In this document: positions 10,251-21,068 of the stretch, piece by piece
How the letters are laid out: each line of letters opens with the position of its first letter
Position numbering within the stretch: position 1 is the stretch's first letter
NCBI GenBank assembly: GCA_037693485.1
Contig: CM075346.1
Span: 17,203,501 to 17,267,500 of the forward strand
From: Kitagawia praeruptora
Taxonomy: Eukaryota > Streptophyta > Magnoliopsida > Apiales > Apiaceae
Direction of reading: 5' to 3'
Length of the DNA: 64,000 nt
The notes under the pieces: model-generated
What the model was told of the DNA's origin: nothing
The model's database searches: none
What the model saw: only the letters and a program-made list of their open reading frames with translations
Made by a program: the position numbers and the translations under genes

Positions 10251-10493
10251 TCAGATTATGCATAGAAAACTGGACTAATCTGTACTGACAAAAATACAAA
10301 GCACGACATAGCTATTAGTTATAAACATATAACAATCTTTAGGCTGTTATGTTGTAACCGAGTCATTTTCAACCAAGTAGAAGTAATATATTAAGCGCAC
10401 AATACCAGCCTACTTATATAAGTTCACTTTTGAGTAGCTAAGGTCAACCTTTACGTAATAACTATTATCTAGTTGAATTTCACGGAATCCAGT
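10251..10493. other. Short spacer before the first Copia LTR
   Basis: This is AT-rich with no feature seen, apart from CCAGT directly before the LTR start, which would be the left target duplication. The right partner is missing because the element lacks its 3' end. Confidence 0.4.
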
Positions 10494-11498
10494 TGTTAGG
10501 AATACATTGTACTTGATGATAATAGTAAAACACTTAGCATAAAATTTGTAATGATAATTGTAACTGATCAACGGATCATGGACTTGACAATTCCATTAAT
10601 CAGGTAACCAATCCATCAACGGATATGGTTTTGTAGCAAAGTGTTTAGACTAAAATAAAAGTGCAGTTGATAGTTTGTAATAGGTTTGTCTGATATCAGC
10701 GGATGTATAGAATAGGTTTAAAAATTGTAAATATTTGAATCATTATAATTTTGTACAAGTGATGATGCTATCAACGGATCACCAGCACAAGCTATCAACG
10801 GAACAGGCAACACACCTATCAACGGATCTACATGAAAAGCTATCAACGGAACATGAATCATAGTTATCAACGGATCAAGGTCTGTCACTTGATAAAGACA
10901 ACTCACTTTCTGACAGATCACATGCTTGATAGAAGACTCTGAAGCACTTGGAAGCCTGTTAAGGAAATCTCAAAGAAGAAGAAACATTCCCAATTCATAC
11001 AAGCAATTTGGCGCTTTGAAAAATGCAATCTGTCAAATCCAAATAGTTCCTTATTTGCAAACATCACGTGAAAGAGGAATGAAGAAGACAAAGCTTGTAT
11101 ATTCTCCAACAAGTAGAATAATGTTTTTGTAATAGACTAGCCTTTATACACTTGCAATATATAAGCAAGTAGTAGCAGTTACAAAGAACATGCATGATAA
11201 TACTATTGGGTAGAGAGAAAAATCTAAGTGTATCCCCAATGTACCTGAAAGCAGCTAGGTGTTCTATCACCTAGAGAAATTCTTCAATATATATACATCA
11301 GGTGGATTAAAATGAACCACCTGAAATTTTAAATACCGTTGAGTTATTTATTTTCAGTTTTATTCAGTTTCAATTCACCAGTTATTGTTCTTACTTAATT
11401 ATTTAAACACTTGCAAGTCGAAAGAATTTCATAAATATCCATAGTTTGTATTCAACCCCCCTTCTACAAACTATTTAGGTTGTAAGGGCTGTTTAACA
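10494..11498 (+). repeat. 5' LTR of Copia copy 1, 1005 bp
   Basis: It starts TGTTAGGAATACATTG and ends TTTAACA, directly before the PBS. It matches the LTR of copy 2, which starts TGTTAGGACTATGTTG. TATATAA lies at 11158-11164. The U3 part holds seven ATCAACGG(A/AT) words at 10567, 10615, 10770, 10794, 10818, 10842 and 10866; the last five fall at 24-bp intervals. Confidence 0.85.
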
Positions 11499-11500
11499 AT

Positions 11501-11512
11501 TGGTATCCGAGC
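11501..11512 (+). other. Primer binding site, initiator-Met tRNA type, Copia copy 1
   Basis: TGGTATCCGAGC follows the LTR end by two bases. The common plant version is TGGTATCAGAGC, complementary to the 3' end of initiator tRNA-Met. Copy 2 has the standard sequence, so the C here is probably a later mutation. Confidence 0.85.
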
Positions 11513-11556
11513 AAGCTCCAGACATATTTGGAGTTTAAAGATCTAAGTTTACAACC

Positions 11557-14065
11557 ATGGGTAGAAAAGACACAGGTGTTAAGATTCCAGTTCTTGAGAA
11601 GGATAACTACTTTCACTGGAAGTAAAAATGCATATGCATTTGATGTCCTTGGATGAAAGCTATGTGAGGTGCATTGAGAATGGTCCATATGTTCCAATGA
11701 AACCTGTTACATCACTTGTTGCTGCTGCTGAAGGCTCTTCTACTGCTGTTGCTGGGAAGGATAGGGATATTTCAAAGCATGTTGCTGAATACTCTCCTGA
11801 AGATATTGAAGAGGTGCACAAAGATAAGAGGACCATGAATATTCTGTTCAATGGTCCAGACAAAGATATGTTTGATAATGTCATAAATTGTACCACTGCT
11901 AAAAAGGTTTGGGACACAATCCAAACCTTGTGTGAGGGTACTGAGCAGGTGAGAGAAAACAAGATGCATCTTCTCATACAATAGTATGAACACTTTCACT
12001 TTAAACAAGGTGAAGCTTTGAGTGACATATTTAGTAGATTTCAAAAACTGTTGAATGGGTTAAAGTTGTATGGAAGATTGTATCAAGTTAAGGACTCTAA
12101 CTTAAAGTTCATTAGAGCTCTTCCCAGAGAATGGAAGCCAATAACCATGTCTATGAGAAATACTTAGGAGTACAAAGAGTATACTCTAGAAAGGCTATAT
12201 GGTCTCTTGAAGACCTATGAGCTAGAGATGGAACAGGATGATGAAATTGAAAGAATACAAAGGAAAGGTGGATCTGCAGCACTGGTGGCCTCCATAGATG
12301 ATGGTTTTAGTGATGAAGGCTGCACCAAGCTCTAGGGTTTGTGAAGGCAGAAGTGAAGCTGTTAAAGGCAAAAGAAAAGCAACAGAGTCTCTTGATGAAG
12401 AAGCTGAGAATGATGATGATGAGGTAGATGAGCACTTGGTTTTCTTGTCAAGAAAGTTCTCCAAGCTCAAGTTCAAAAGAAGCCAAGGAGCTACTAAGCC
12501 ATACAGGAAGGATTATCAATCCAACAAAAATATGGTTGATAAATCCAAGTTCAAATGATACAACTGTGGTATGGCTGGACACTTTTCAAATGAGTGCAGA
12601 AAGCGAAAAGCTAAAAAGAAGGAGTATGGATTGACTATAAAAAGAAGTACTTTGAGATCCTGAAATAAAAAGAAAAGGCTTTCATCACCAAAGAAAAGGA
12701 TTGGGTTGTTGGGGATGACTCTGATGAAGAAAAAGAGTATGTCAATCTTGCTTTGATGGCTGTTGGAGATGAAGAGGATCAGGAAGCAAGTTCTGCAAGT
12801 AATCAGGTATTCTCAACAAATCTAACTGAGCTTTCTAAAGATGAATGCACTAGTACAATTAATCAAATGTCTACTGAATTGTACCACTTACATGTTTCAC
12901 TGAAATCACTCACTAAAGAGAACACTAGAATTAAAGAATCAAATGTGTTTTTGAGTGATAGGAATGCTACATTAGAAACTCAATTAATTGAGTTTGAGAA
13001 AATGAAAAGAGATACCCAGATTGCTAAAGATGAATTGCTTGTTGCTCTAAAAAGAGAAGAAATTCTTAAAAATCAACTGGAAAAAGGAACAAGAACTAAT
13101 TGAAACATGGAAACAATCCAGGAATGTTGCAAACAACATAATTAAAATTCAAGGAATGGAAACATTCTGCAAAGATTCCTGGAATGAAAATAAAAAGGAA
13201 CTAGAGTATGCTGATGGTTGTGAGACAGAGGCATCAACGGATGACGAAGTTTCGTTGATATCGAAGCAATCAACGGATGATGAAGTTCCGTTGATAGCCA
13301 ATCAATCAACGGAACTCAAGAATCCGTTGATAGGAAAGCCTATTGTCAATAAGTCGACTCTAGAAAAGCTGGATAAGAAGTATGGTCCAGTTAAAAAGAA
13401 CTGTGAAAGGTAAGACTAGTGAAAAGAAGGTTGTTAACATAGGACACATGTCTAGTAAACAACTGAAGGAAAAACTAAATATGGTTGAGGATAATAACAA
13501 AAGCAAAAAGAAGAATAAAAGAAATGGAAAGGTAGGGATTAACAAACACAATAACTACACTCCTGATAAGTATGCACCTAGAAAAACTTGTGCTAAGTGT
13601 GGTAGTGTTAATCATCTTTCTGCTAACTGCAAGTTGCCTGTTGTAGGTAATTCTTCTTTGCCTCTGTCTATGAATATTCCTCACATGTCTATGTCTAATA
13701 TGCCAGCTATGAATGCTATACCTGCTATGTCTGTTATACCTGCAATGCAAAATACACATTCTCAGTCTGTGCATCCATCATCATAGTATGCTAATATGCC
13801 ATTCATGCCAAATCCTTATTACAATGCATTTAGTATGCCACATATGCCATGGAACTTGAATGATTTATATGCTCAACAATTAACTAACTGTGCATCAAAT
13901 TATTCTGTTGCTGAAAAGATGATTAAAACAATGGCTCAACAGTCTACACCAAAGGTGAAGGTGGATTTAAATCCTCCTAAGCCTGAGGTGTAAAAAGACT
14001 CTAAGGCCAAGAAAAAGGCTAACAAAGCAGGACCCAAGGCAACTTGGGTACCAAAATCAACTTGA
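11557..14065 (+). pseudogene. gag of Copia copy 1 (degenerate)
   Basis: The start ATG begins MGRKDTGVKIPVLEKDNYFH, the usual N-terminus of this gag family. Homology to copy 2 continues through the UBN2-like capsid region (KKVWDTIQTLCEGTEQVREN), an acidic stretch, a first zinc knuckle (CGMAGHFSNECRK near 12561), a coiled coil (STELYHLHVSLKSLTKEN) and a second CCHC knuckle (CAKCGSVNHLSANC near 13590). It ends at KATWVPKST and TGA at 14063-14065. Stops and frame breaks occur near 11624, 11983, 12168, 12558, 13100 and 13784. Six ATCAACGGA-type words lie inside at about 13230-13335, in both orientations. Confidence 0.85.
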
Positions 14066-14079
14066 TTTGTTCATGATGT

Positions 14080-17000
14080 GTGCAGGGAAACAGAGGGAAT
14101 CTATGGTACCTGGATAGTGGTTGTTCTAGGCACATGACTGGAGATTCTACCCTGCTCACTGGTTTTGAGAAGAAATCTGGCCCAGACATTACTTTTGGAG
14201 ATGACAGCAAAGGTTTTACTCTGGGATATGGCTTGATAACAAAGGAGAATGTCATCATTGATGAAGTTGCACTGGTGGATGGTCTCAAACATAATCTTTT
14301 GAGTATCAGCCAACTGTGTGACAAAGAGAAAAAGGTGGTTTTCACCAAAGAAGCCCGTGTTGTCTCCAATCTGGTTGACAACAATGTGGTGTTGACAGGT
14401 AAAAGAAAAGGAAATGTGTACTTAGCTGATTTCGACTCTCCATATAAAGAATCCATTACATGTTTGCTAAGCAAGGCAAAATTAGATGAGAGTTGGCTTT
14501 GGCACAAGAAACTATCACATTTAAATTTCAAAACAATGAATGAGTTGATAAAGAAGGATCTTGTAAGGGGTATGCCAAAGTTGGAATTTTCCAAGGATGG
14601 TTTATGTGATGCATGCCAGAAAGGGAAGCAAAAGAAGGCCTCCTTCAGAAGCAAGACAGAGTCATCAATCAACAAGGCACTTCAGTTACTTCAATTTATT
14701 TGGTCCAGTTAATGTCATGTCAATTGGAAGAAAGAAGTATTGCCTAGTGATTGTAGATGATTTCACCAAATATTCATGGACATACTTTTTGCACTCTAAG
14801 GATGAGGCAAGTGAAATCATCATCAATCATATTAAGGTAGTCAACAATGATCCTAAGATTCAAGTCAGAAGGATTAGGAGTGACAATGGCACTGAGTTCC
14901 AAAATTCTGTGATGAAGAAGTTCTGTGAAGACAAAGAAATCATTCATGAATTCTCTGCACCAAGAACACTACAACAAAATGGTGTTGTAGAAAGGAAGAA
15001 CAGGACACTGATTGAAGCTGCTAGAACTATGTTGTTAATACTGCCTGCTACACCCAGAATATCTCTTTGATCAACCATTCTCATGAAATGACTCCATATC
15101 AACTCTACAAAGGAAAGAAACCAACATTGAATTTTCTTCATGTCTTTGGATGCAAGTGCTTTGTATTAAGAAACCAAGGTGAACACATTGGGAAGTTTGA
15201 AGCCAAGGCAGATGAAGCAATATTTGTTGGATATGCAGCTGGTAAAGCCTATAGAGTCTACAATATGAGAACCAACATTGTTATGGAATCTGTACATGTT
15301 GTGTTTGATGATAAGAAAATCCAAGGATTGGAAGATTAAGGTTTTCATGACAAGCTTGCATTTGAAAATGAGGTGGATGGTAGTGGATATGAAAGTGAAG
15401 AAGAAGATGATGATAAGGTTGAAACTGCACAATTGAACAATCCAGTGTCATCAATGAAATAACAAAATAATGAAGCTTCCGTTGATAGGAACACTGTGGC
15501 TACAGTTGAGTCCCACACACTCAGGGGGAGTTTCAAGTTCAATCAGTCACACGCACTCGGGGGGAGTCTCAAGTGGTCAACATTCAACCTTAAACAACAA
15601 TGATGCATTTCAAGGCAATGAAGCTTCTTCAAGGACACCACTGCCAACTCCAAGAAGATGGACTAAAGATCATCCCTTTGAGTTGATAATAAGTGATGCA
15701 TCTGCTAGAGTTCAAACTAGAAGAGCTACTCAAGAAGAATGTTTGCACATTGCCTTCTTATCTAAAGAAGAACCAAAGAAAGTAGAAAAAGCTCTTCTAG
15801 ATTCAGACTGGGTTTTAGCCATGCAAGAGGAGCAGAATCAATTTGAGTGAAACAATGTATGGAAGCTAATTCCCAAGCCAAAGAACAGGACTGTCATTGG
15901 CAAAAAGTGGGTATTCAGAAACAAGATGGATGAGAATGGCAAAGTCACAAGAAATAAAGCAAGACTGGTTGCCAAGGGGTATTCACAGGAAGAGGGTATT
16001 GATTATGATGAAACTTTTGCTCCAGTTGCCAGATTGGAAGCAATAAGGATCTTCCTGGCATATGCAGCTCAAGCCAATTTCGAAGTCTATCAGATGGATG
16101 TAAAGAGTGATTTCCTGAATGGTGAGTTGGAAGAGGAGGTATATGTGTGTCAACCTCCTGGTTTTTAAGATCTTGATCACCCAGGGTATGTTTATCTATT
16201 GCTTAAAGCACTCTACGGATTGAAGCAAGCACCTAGAGCCTGGTATGACATTCTGTCTCAGTTTTTACTTGATAATCATTTTACAAAAGCTACTGTAGAC
16301 AAGACACTCTTTCATAGAAATGTAAATGGCTCTATAATACTTGTTCAAATTTATGTAGATGACATAATATTTGGTTCTACAGCTGAGAAGCTTTGCAAAA
16401 AGTTTGCCAAGCTTATGCAAAGAGAGTATGCGATAAGCATGATGGGTGAGCTTACCTACTTTCTTGGTTTACAAGTTAAACAAGTCAGTGAGGGAATCTT
16501 TATAAGTCAAACAAAATACATTAATGATTTGTTGAAAACGTTTGGCTTAACTGATTGTACTGCTGCCAAAACACCCATCTCCACTGCCACTAAACTTGAG
16601 TTAAATAAAAAAGAAAGGAAAGTAGATGTCTCAAGTTATAGGGGCATGGTTGGCTCACTTCTATACTTAACAGCTAGTAGACTTGATATTATGTTTGGTA
16701 CTTGTCTTTGTGCTAGATTTCAAGCTGATCCTAGAGAGTCTCATTTAGTAGCTATTAAAAGAGTCTTTAGGTATCTTAAGGGAACACCAAACCTTGGCAT
16801 TTGGTACCCTAGGGATACTGGTTTGGATCTAATTGGCTACTCAAATGCAGATTATGCATGTTGGAAAATTGATAGAAAAAGTACAACTGGCTCCTGTCAA
16901 TTTCTAGGACATAAACTTGTGTCATGGTTCAGTAAAAAACATACATCTGTAGCTACTTCAACTGCAGAAGCTAAATACATTGCTGCTGGAAGATGTTGTG

Positions 17001-17296
17001 CACAAATTTTGTGGATGAAGAATCAATTGCTTGATTATGGCTTGAAGATCAACAAAATCCCAATTTTCTGTGACAACACAAGTGCAATTGCAATAACTGA
17101 GAATCCAGTCAAGCACTCGAGGACCAAACACATTGACATAAAGTACCATTTCATAAGGGAGCATGTTATGGAAGGTATAGTGGAACTAAATTTTATTCCA
17201 AGTGAGCAACAAATTGCAGACATCTTTACCAAGCCACTTGTTGAATCCACATTCTCAAGATTAGTAAGTGATCTAGGTATGCTTAATTATTATTGA
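14080..17296 (+). pseudogene. pol of Copia copy 1 (degenerate)
   Basis: It begins GNLWYLDSGCSRHMTGD, the protease active-site region (DSG). It continues with the integrase zinc region (WHKKLSHL ... CDACQKGKQ), the integrase core (VIVDDFTKYSW, RSDNGTEF), RT (APVARLEAIRIFLAYAA, QIYVDDIIFGS) and RNase H (STAEAKYIAAG, HIDIKYHFIREH), ending IFTKPLV...NYY. Disruptions include a small deletion near 14690, a deletion of about 13 codons near 15040 that removes the SESRLPTYFWAEA counterpart of copy 2, and stops near 15337, 15460, 15848 and 16166. It should yield no complete polyprotein. Confidence 0.9.
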
Positions 17297-17883
17297 TTTG
17301 GATGTCAATTTGTTTACTTAATGCAGCCAGAGAAATGTTAAAGCATTGACATGAAATTAACTTTTCTTGCAAATGATCAAATTTTGACCTTGTCAAAATG
17401 CATGATCTATCAACGGAACTGCTAGTCTTTGGCTGATCCGTTAATAGCTTTAACATGTCTCTGGGTTTGTTTTCCAATCAACAGAACACAAACCTCTCTT
17501 TGTTTTCTATCAACAGAACACATAGATGTTAAACGTTTATTTAATACTTCCATTGATAGTGAAAGGACGGTAAAAGTTGTCAGATCCATTGATACAAACA
17601 ATTATACACGCACGATTGTATATAACTGCTCACGTCTCCACTGCTTTACGATTTTTTTAATCTGAACGGTTACTTTTTACCATTTTAAGAATTAACTTTA
17701 ATTTCTTTTATTCATGATTGGGTAGTTTTTAAGAGACAAATTCAAGACATATAAATTCATTTTCTACTTTCAGATTCATTTTATCTAATTCTTGAATTTT
17801 CACAAGTAGAAACATCTTTGTCTCTGAAAACCTCTCAACTCTTTCTCTATTTTCTCAAGTTCAATATTTCACTAACATCATCA
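17297..17883 (+). other. Spacer between pol and the extra ORF, Copia copy 1
   Basis: No coding is seen. It contains ATCAACGGA, ATCCGTTAAT and mutated ATCAACAGA words between about 17405 and 17560, the same word family as in the LTR and gag. Confidence 0.6.
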
Positions 17884-18930
17884 ATGGCACCTACAAACAA
17901 AATCATGTCTATGTCAGGGTACATCTACGAGAAAAATAACTCTGTTGCTTTAGTGGATGAGACTGCAGCCCTAACTCTCTATCACAAGATGATGGCGTTT
18001 ATTAAACATTCAAAGATGTCCTACGCCATGCTTGAAGCACCAACTATCTACTGTGAAGTGGTGGAGGAAATTTGTAAAACTGCTGTGTATGACAAGGCCA
18101 ACTGCACAATCACATTCACTCTCAAGGGTCAGGTATACACAATAAATCCTGATATTGTTTGTGTTGCTCTTAAAATTCCAGATGCCAATATGAATGTTAG
18201 GCCTAGTGACAATGAAATAGTTGCCATGTTAGGAATGATACAATATAATTTAGATACTGAAAATTTAGGACAGATATATAGGAAAGGCATGTGAAGGGAA
18301 TGGTCTTTCCTAGTTGATGCTTTCATCAAGGCTTTCTCTGGAAAGATCAGTAACTTCGATGCCTTCACCACTAGTATGCAGGAATTGATGTACATGCTCC
18401 AAAATGACAAGTATTACTACTTTGGTGAAATAATTATCTGTGAAATTGCCGCTAAATTAGGGAAACTAGAATCTAGATCCAAGAACATATATTATGCTAG
18501 ATTTCCTTCTATTATTGCTAATCATGTAGCAGAGACACTTGAGATTGGCAATCCAGACAATAAACTGGATTGCTGGGTTCAAGAGAAAAGGATCATCAAA
18601 GACCTAGATAGACTGAAGCACAATGAGGATGCGCCTATGGTATATCCTTCCATTATTGAGGTAATCACTTCATCCTATGCTCCTATTCCTCCCTCAACTT
18701 CTTTGCTTTCAAGTGATGCTATGACAGTTGGTGGTAGCAACCCACAGCTTCCTACCAAGGCATCTAAACCTAAATCCAAAACCATCAAATCAAAGAAACC
18801 AGCCTCAGATGTCTCTCAAAAGACATCTGTTGTAACAACTACTCAAACACCAACCACAGAGGGAGTGAAATGGTGGAAGAGAATGGTGAGGGAAGGGGTG
18901 AACATCAAAGAAGCCCCAAGGATAAGGTAG
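17884..18930 (+). pseudogene. Extra downstream ORF (ORF3) of Copia copy 1
   Basis: It starts MAPTNKIMSMSGYIYEKNN and stays open to an in-frame TGA at about 18292. It then continues in the same frame (FLVDAFIKAFSGKISNFDAF ... YYFGEIIICEIAAKLGKLES) to TAG at 18930. It aligns with ORF3 of copy 2 (36207-37119). SIRE/Maximus elements carry an extra, sometimes 'env-like', ORF here. I see no signal peptide or membrane segment in this part, so I do not call it env. The C-terminal part is Ser/Pro/Lys-rich and low in complexity. The family is known to me only as a retrotransposon-associated plant protein. Confidence 0.7.
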
Positions 18931-19060
18931 AATAAGCTAGTGATGTCCAGCCAAGCTCTACCATAGTCTCCCAATAGGCTGTGGTTAGTAAAATGGATCT
19001 TAGCTCAACCCTAATGGTGTCCTAAAAGGACGCTGCTATTGAAAAAGGCACCCACCACCC

Positions 19061-20195
19061 TATTTTTTTTGTTTGATTAATTTGTCCCTATTATACTTCA
19101 CATTATCATATTTACTCTTTTACGCAAATAATGCTCATAAATTATTTGTTTTTCTTCATTATTATATTATGTCTAATTATTTTATTTTTATATTATGAAC
19201 CAAAAAATTATTGTTAAAATAAATTCATATTATATTGTGTAATATATATGAACATATCTAATTCCTAAACAAAAAATAATTATATTACTAATTCTTATTT
19301 ATGATTGACTTAAACTTTAACACTTATATATGATTCATGCTTTAACTCTTATTTTTATAAACAAAAATAATGTAATTGCAAAAGATTGTGATATATATTT
19401 TTTATATTATAATTTTAAGATACATATAAGTTGGAAGAATAATGCTACTAGAAATTGAATTACCAAAACAATTTAATTTTCAAATTTTATTAATACTGAA
19501 ATATATTTAGTGAACTATTTATTTTTGAATAGATTCTTATCTATAGATTCTTATCTTAAAATAAAATTACTATAAAAAAATTATTCATTTAAACGATACG
19601 AATAATATAAATATATGCAATTCACTTTAATTTATATAATCCACTCTCGGTTGTTGGAAGCAAAACTTGTAATTTTTAAAATCCAAATAATTGAAGAAGA
19701 GTAGCAAATTTGTACTTCAATATTTAATCTCATCATTTTTCACAAAATTTATTAAATTAATAAATAACAAAAAAACATTTTAAAGTATTAAATACTTTAA
19801 ATTTATGTTTCTGCGATTTAAAATAACATACAAAAACCATAAGTTAATAAGACTCTTATCATCATGCCTACAAGTAATAATGCTACTTAATTTATTGTAG
19901 TTGTGAAAAAAGGACGTGCATAAATAATTTTAATTGTGCATACAAAAGTGTTGATTCATCATGTTCACAATTTTAAGTTTCACATTTAATTCACTCCCAA
20001 ATTTTACATCCAACATAAAATATCTTTATATTATTATTTTATAAACTTAATTATAGAGTTGTGATTTAATTTAATACAAATTTGTATTTTAATTGCTGTA
20101 ATTTGAAATTTATAATATATTAATTATACATTATTTTTATATTTCAAAATGGTAACTAAGCATCATTTTTTTTAAAAAAAATGGTCAAAAAAGTA
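19061..20195. other. AT-rich intergenic stretch
   Basis: More than 1 kb of very AT-rich DNA with no supported gene or repeat unit. The 3' end of the Copia homology lies at its left edge. Confidence 0.5.
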
Positions 20196-20380
20196 CTCCC
20201 TCTAGTTAAACTTTTCCCGTTATTACAACAGATGCTTACAAAATGATAAATGTTTCTAAGAGGTAGTGGGTGGAATAGTGGGTATTGAATTTTGTTTTAT
20301 ATGACTTAAAATAGGTAGGGGAAAAGTATTTTGAATGTCCCGAAATAGTAAACAGGAAATGTTTTAAGAGACGGAGGGAG
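20196..20380. mobile_element. Stowaway-type MITE, 185 bp
   Basis: It is flanked by TA at both sides (20194-20195 and 20381-20382). The left end is CTCCCTCTAGTTAAAC and the right end is the complement GAGACGGAGGGAG. A CTCCCTCCGT-type terminus with a TA duplication is typical of Tc1/mariner-derived Stowaway MITEs. The left TIR has drifted. Confidence 0.75.
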
Positions 20381-20544
20381 TAACTTATAACCATGCTTTT
20401 GAAACTTCCACTATAAATTACATTTTTACGTTCTTCCTACATAATTCTATGAAATTATTTAAAATTATTATTAATTTTTTTAATATTTTGACTTATAATT
20501 TTTTACAATGAGTATCTGTACATTGACAAATCTCGAGTTAAGTG

Positions 20545-20606
20545 AGTATTGAATCCAGAACCTCTGGATCGACTAGAAGTACGCTCAACCAACTCAACTA
20601 CCTCAA
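20545..20606 (-). repeat. tRNA-related segment (possible SINE head)
   Basis: On the minus strand, TAGTTGAGTTGGTT resembles a Pol III A box, and about 35 bp later GGTTCTGGATTC resembles a degenerate B box. No cloverleaf could be completed, so this is more likely a tRNA-derived SINE remnant than a tRNA gene. Confidence 0.4.
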
Positions 20607-21068
20607 CTTGCTTATTTAAAATTAGTTAAAAAAAAAATTCTTTTTAAAGCACAAGAAAAAAGAAAAAGACAAAAGACAAAACATTCCGACTTGCATCTCA
20701 CCCCACCGGATGTCTCACATGGTCAATCAGTGGCTTAAACTTACAAGTATGCTAGTGGGTTACCAAACTCGAGGTATGAGTGTGCAAGTATGCCCTCTAA
20801 ATTAATCGAGAAGGTGCGCGCAAGCTTAACTGGACACCGAATTAATAAAAAAAAAAAAAAAAACATCTTGGCATCTCGTTATCATTAATTACCGTTTCGA
20901 ACAAAAAACATTTATCTTTCCTCAACATATACATACACTCCCATGTAACTATGTAAGCATCTGTTGTAATAACATGTGAAATCACCTTTAGTTTGTCCAA
21001 ATTGATTCCCACAATTTCACAGCACCACTCCTTTATTAGCCCACCACTATTTCTTCACCATCATCCTC

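Larger units (their letters stand above)
10494..19060 (+). mobile_element. Copia (SIRE/Maximus-like) retrotransposon, copy 1, degenerate and 3'-truncated
   Basis: The order is LTR (10494-11498), PBS, gag, pol in Copia order (protease, integrase, RT, RNase H), then an extra ORF. Homology to copy 2 fades near 19.06 kb, and I find no second LTR. Copia order, the iMet-type PBS, a long gag tail with coiled coil and a second zinc knuckle, and an extra 3' ORF fit the SIRE/Maximus lineage. Numerous stops and indels show it is dead. Confidence 0.85.

Noticed and set aside
10718..10921. Minus-strand ORF with repeated DPLI/VPLI units
   Set aside because: It is only the ATCAACGGAT words of the LTR read in one frame; it lies wholly inside the LTR U3.
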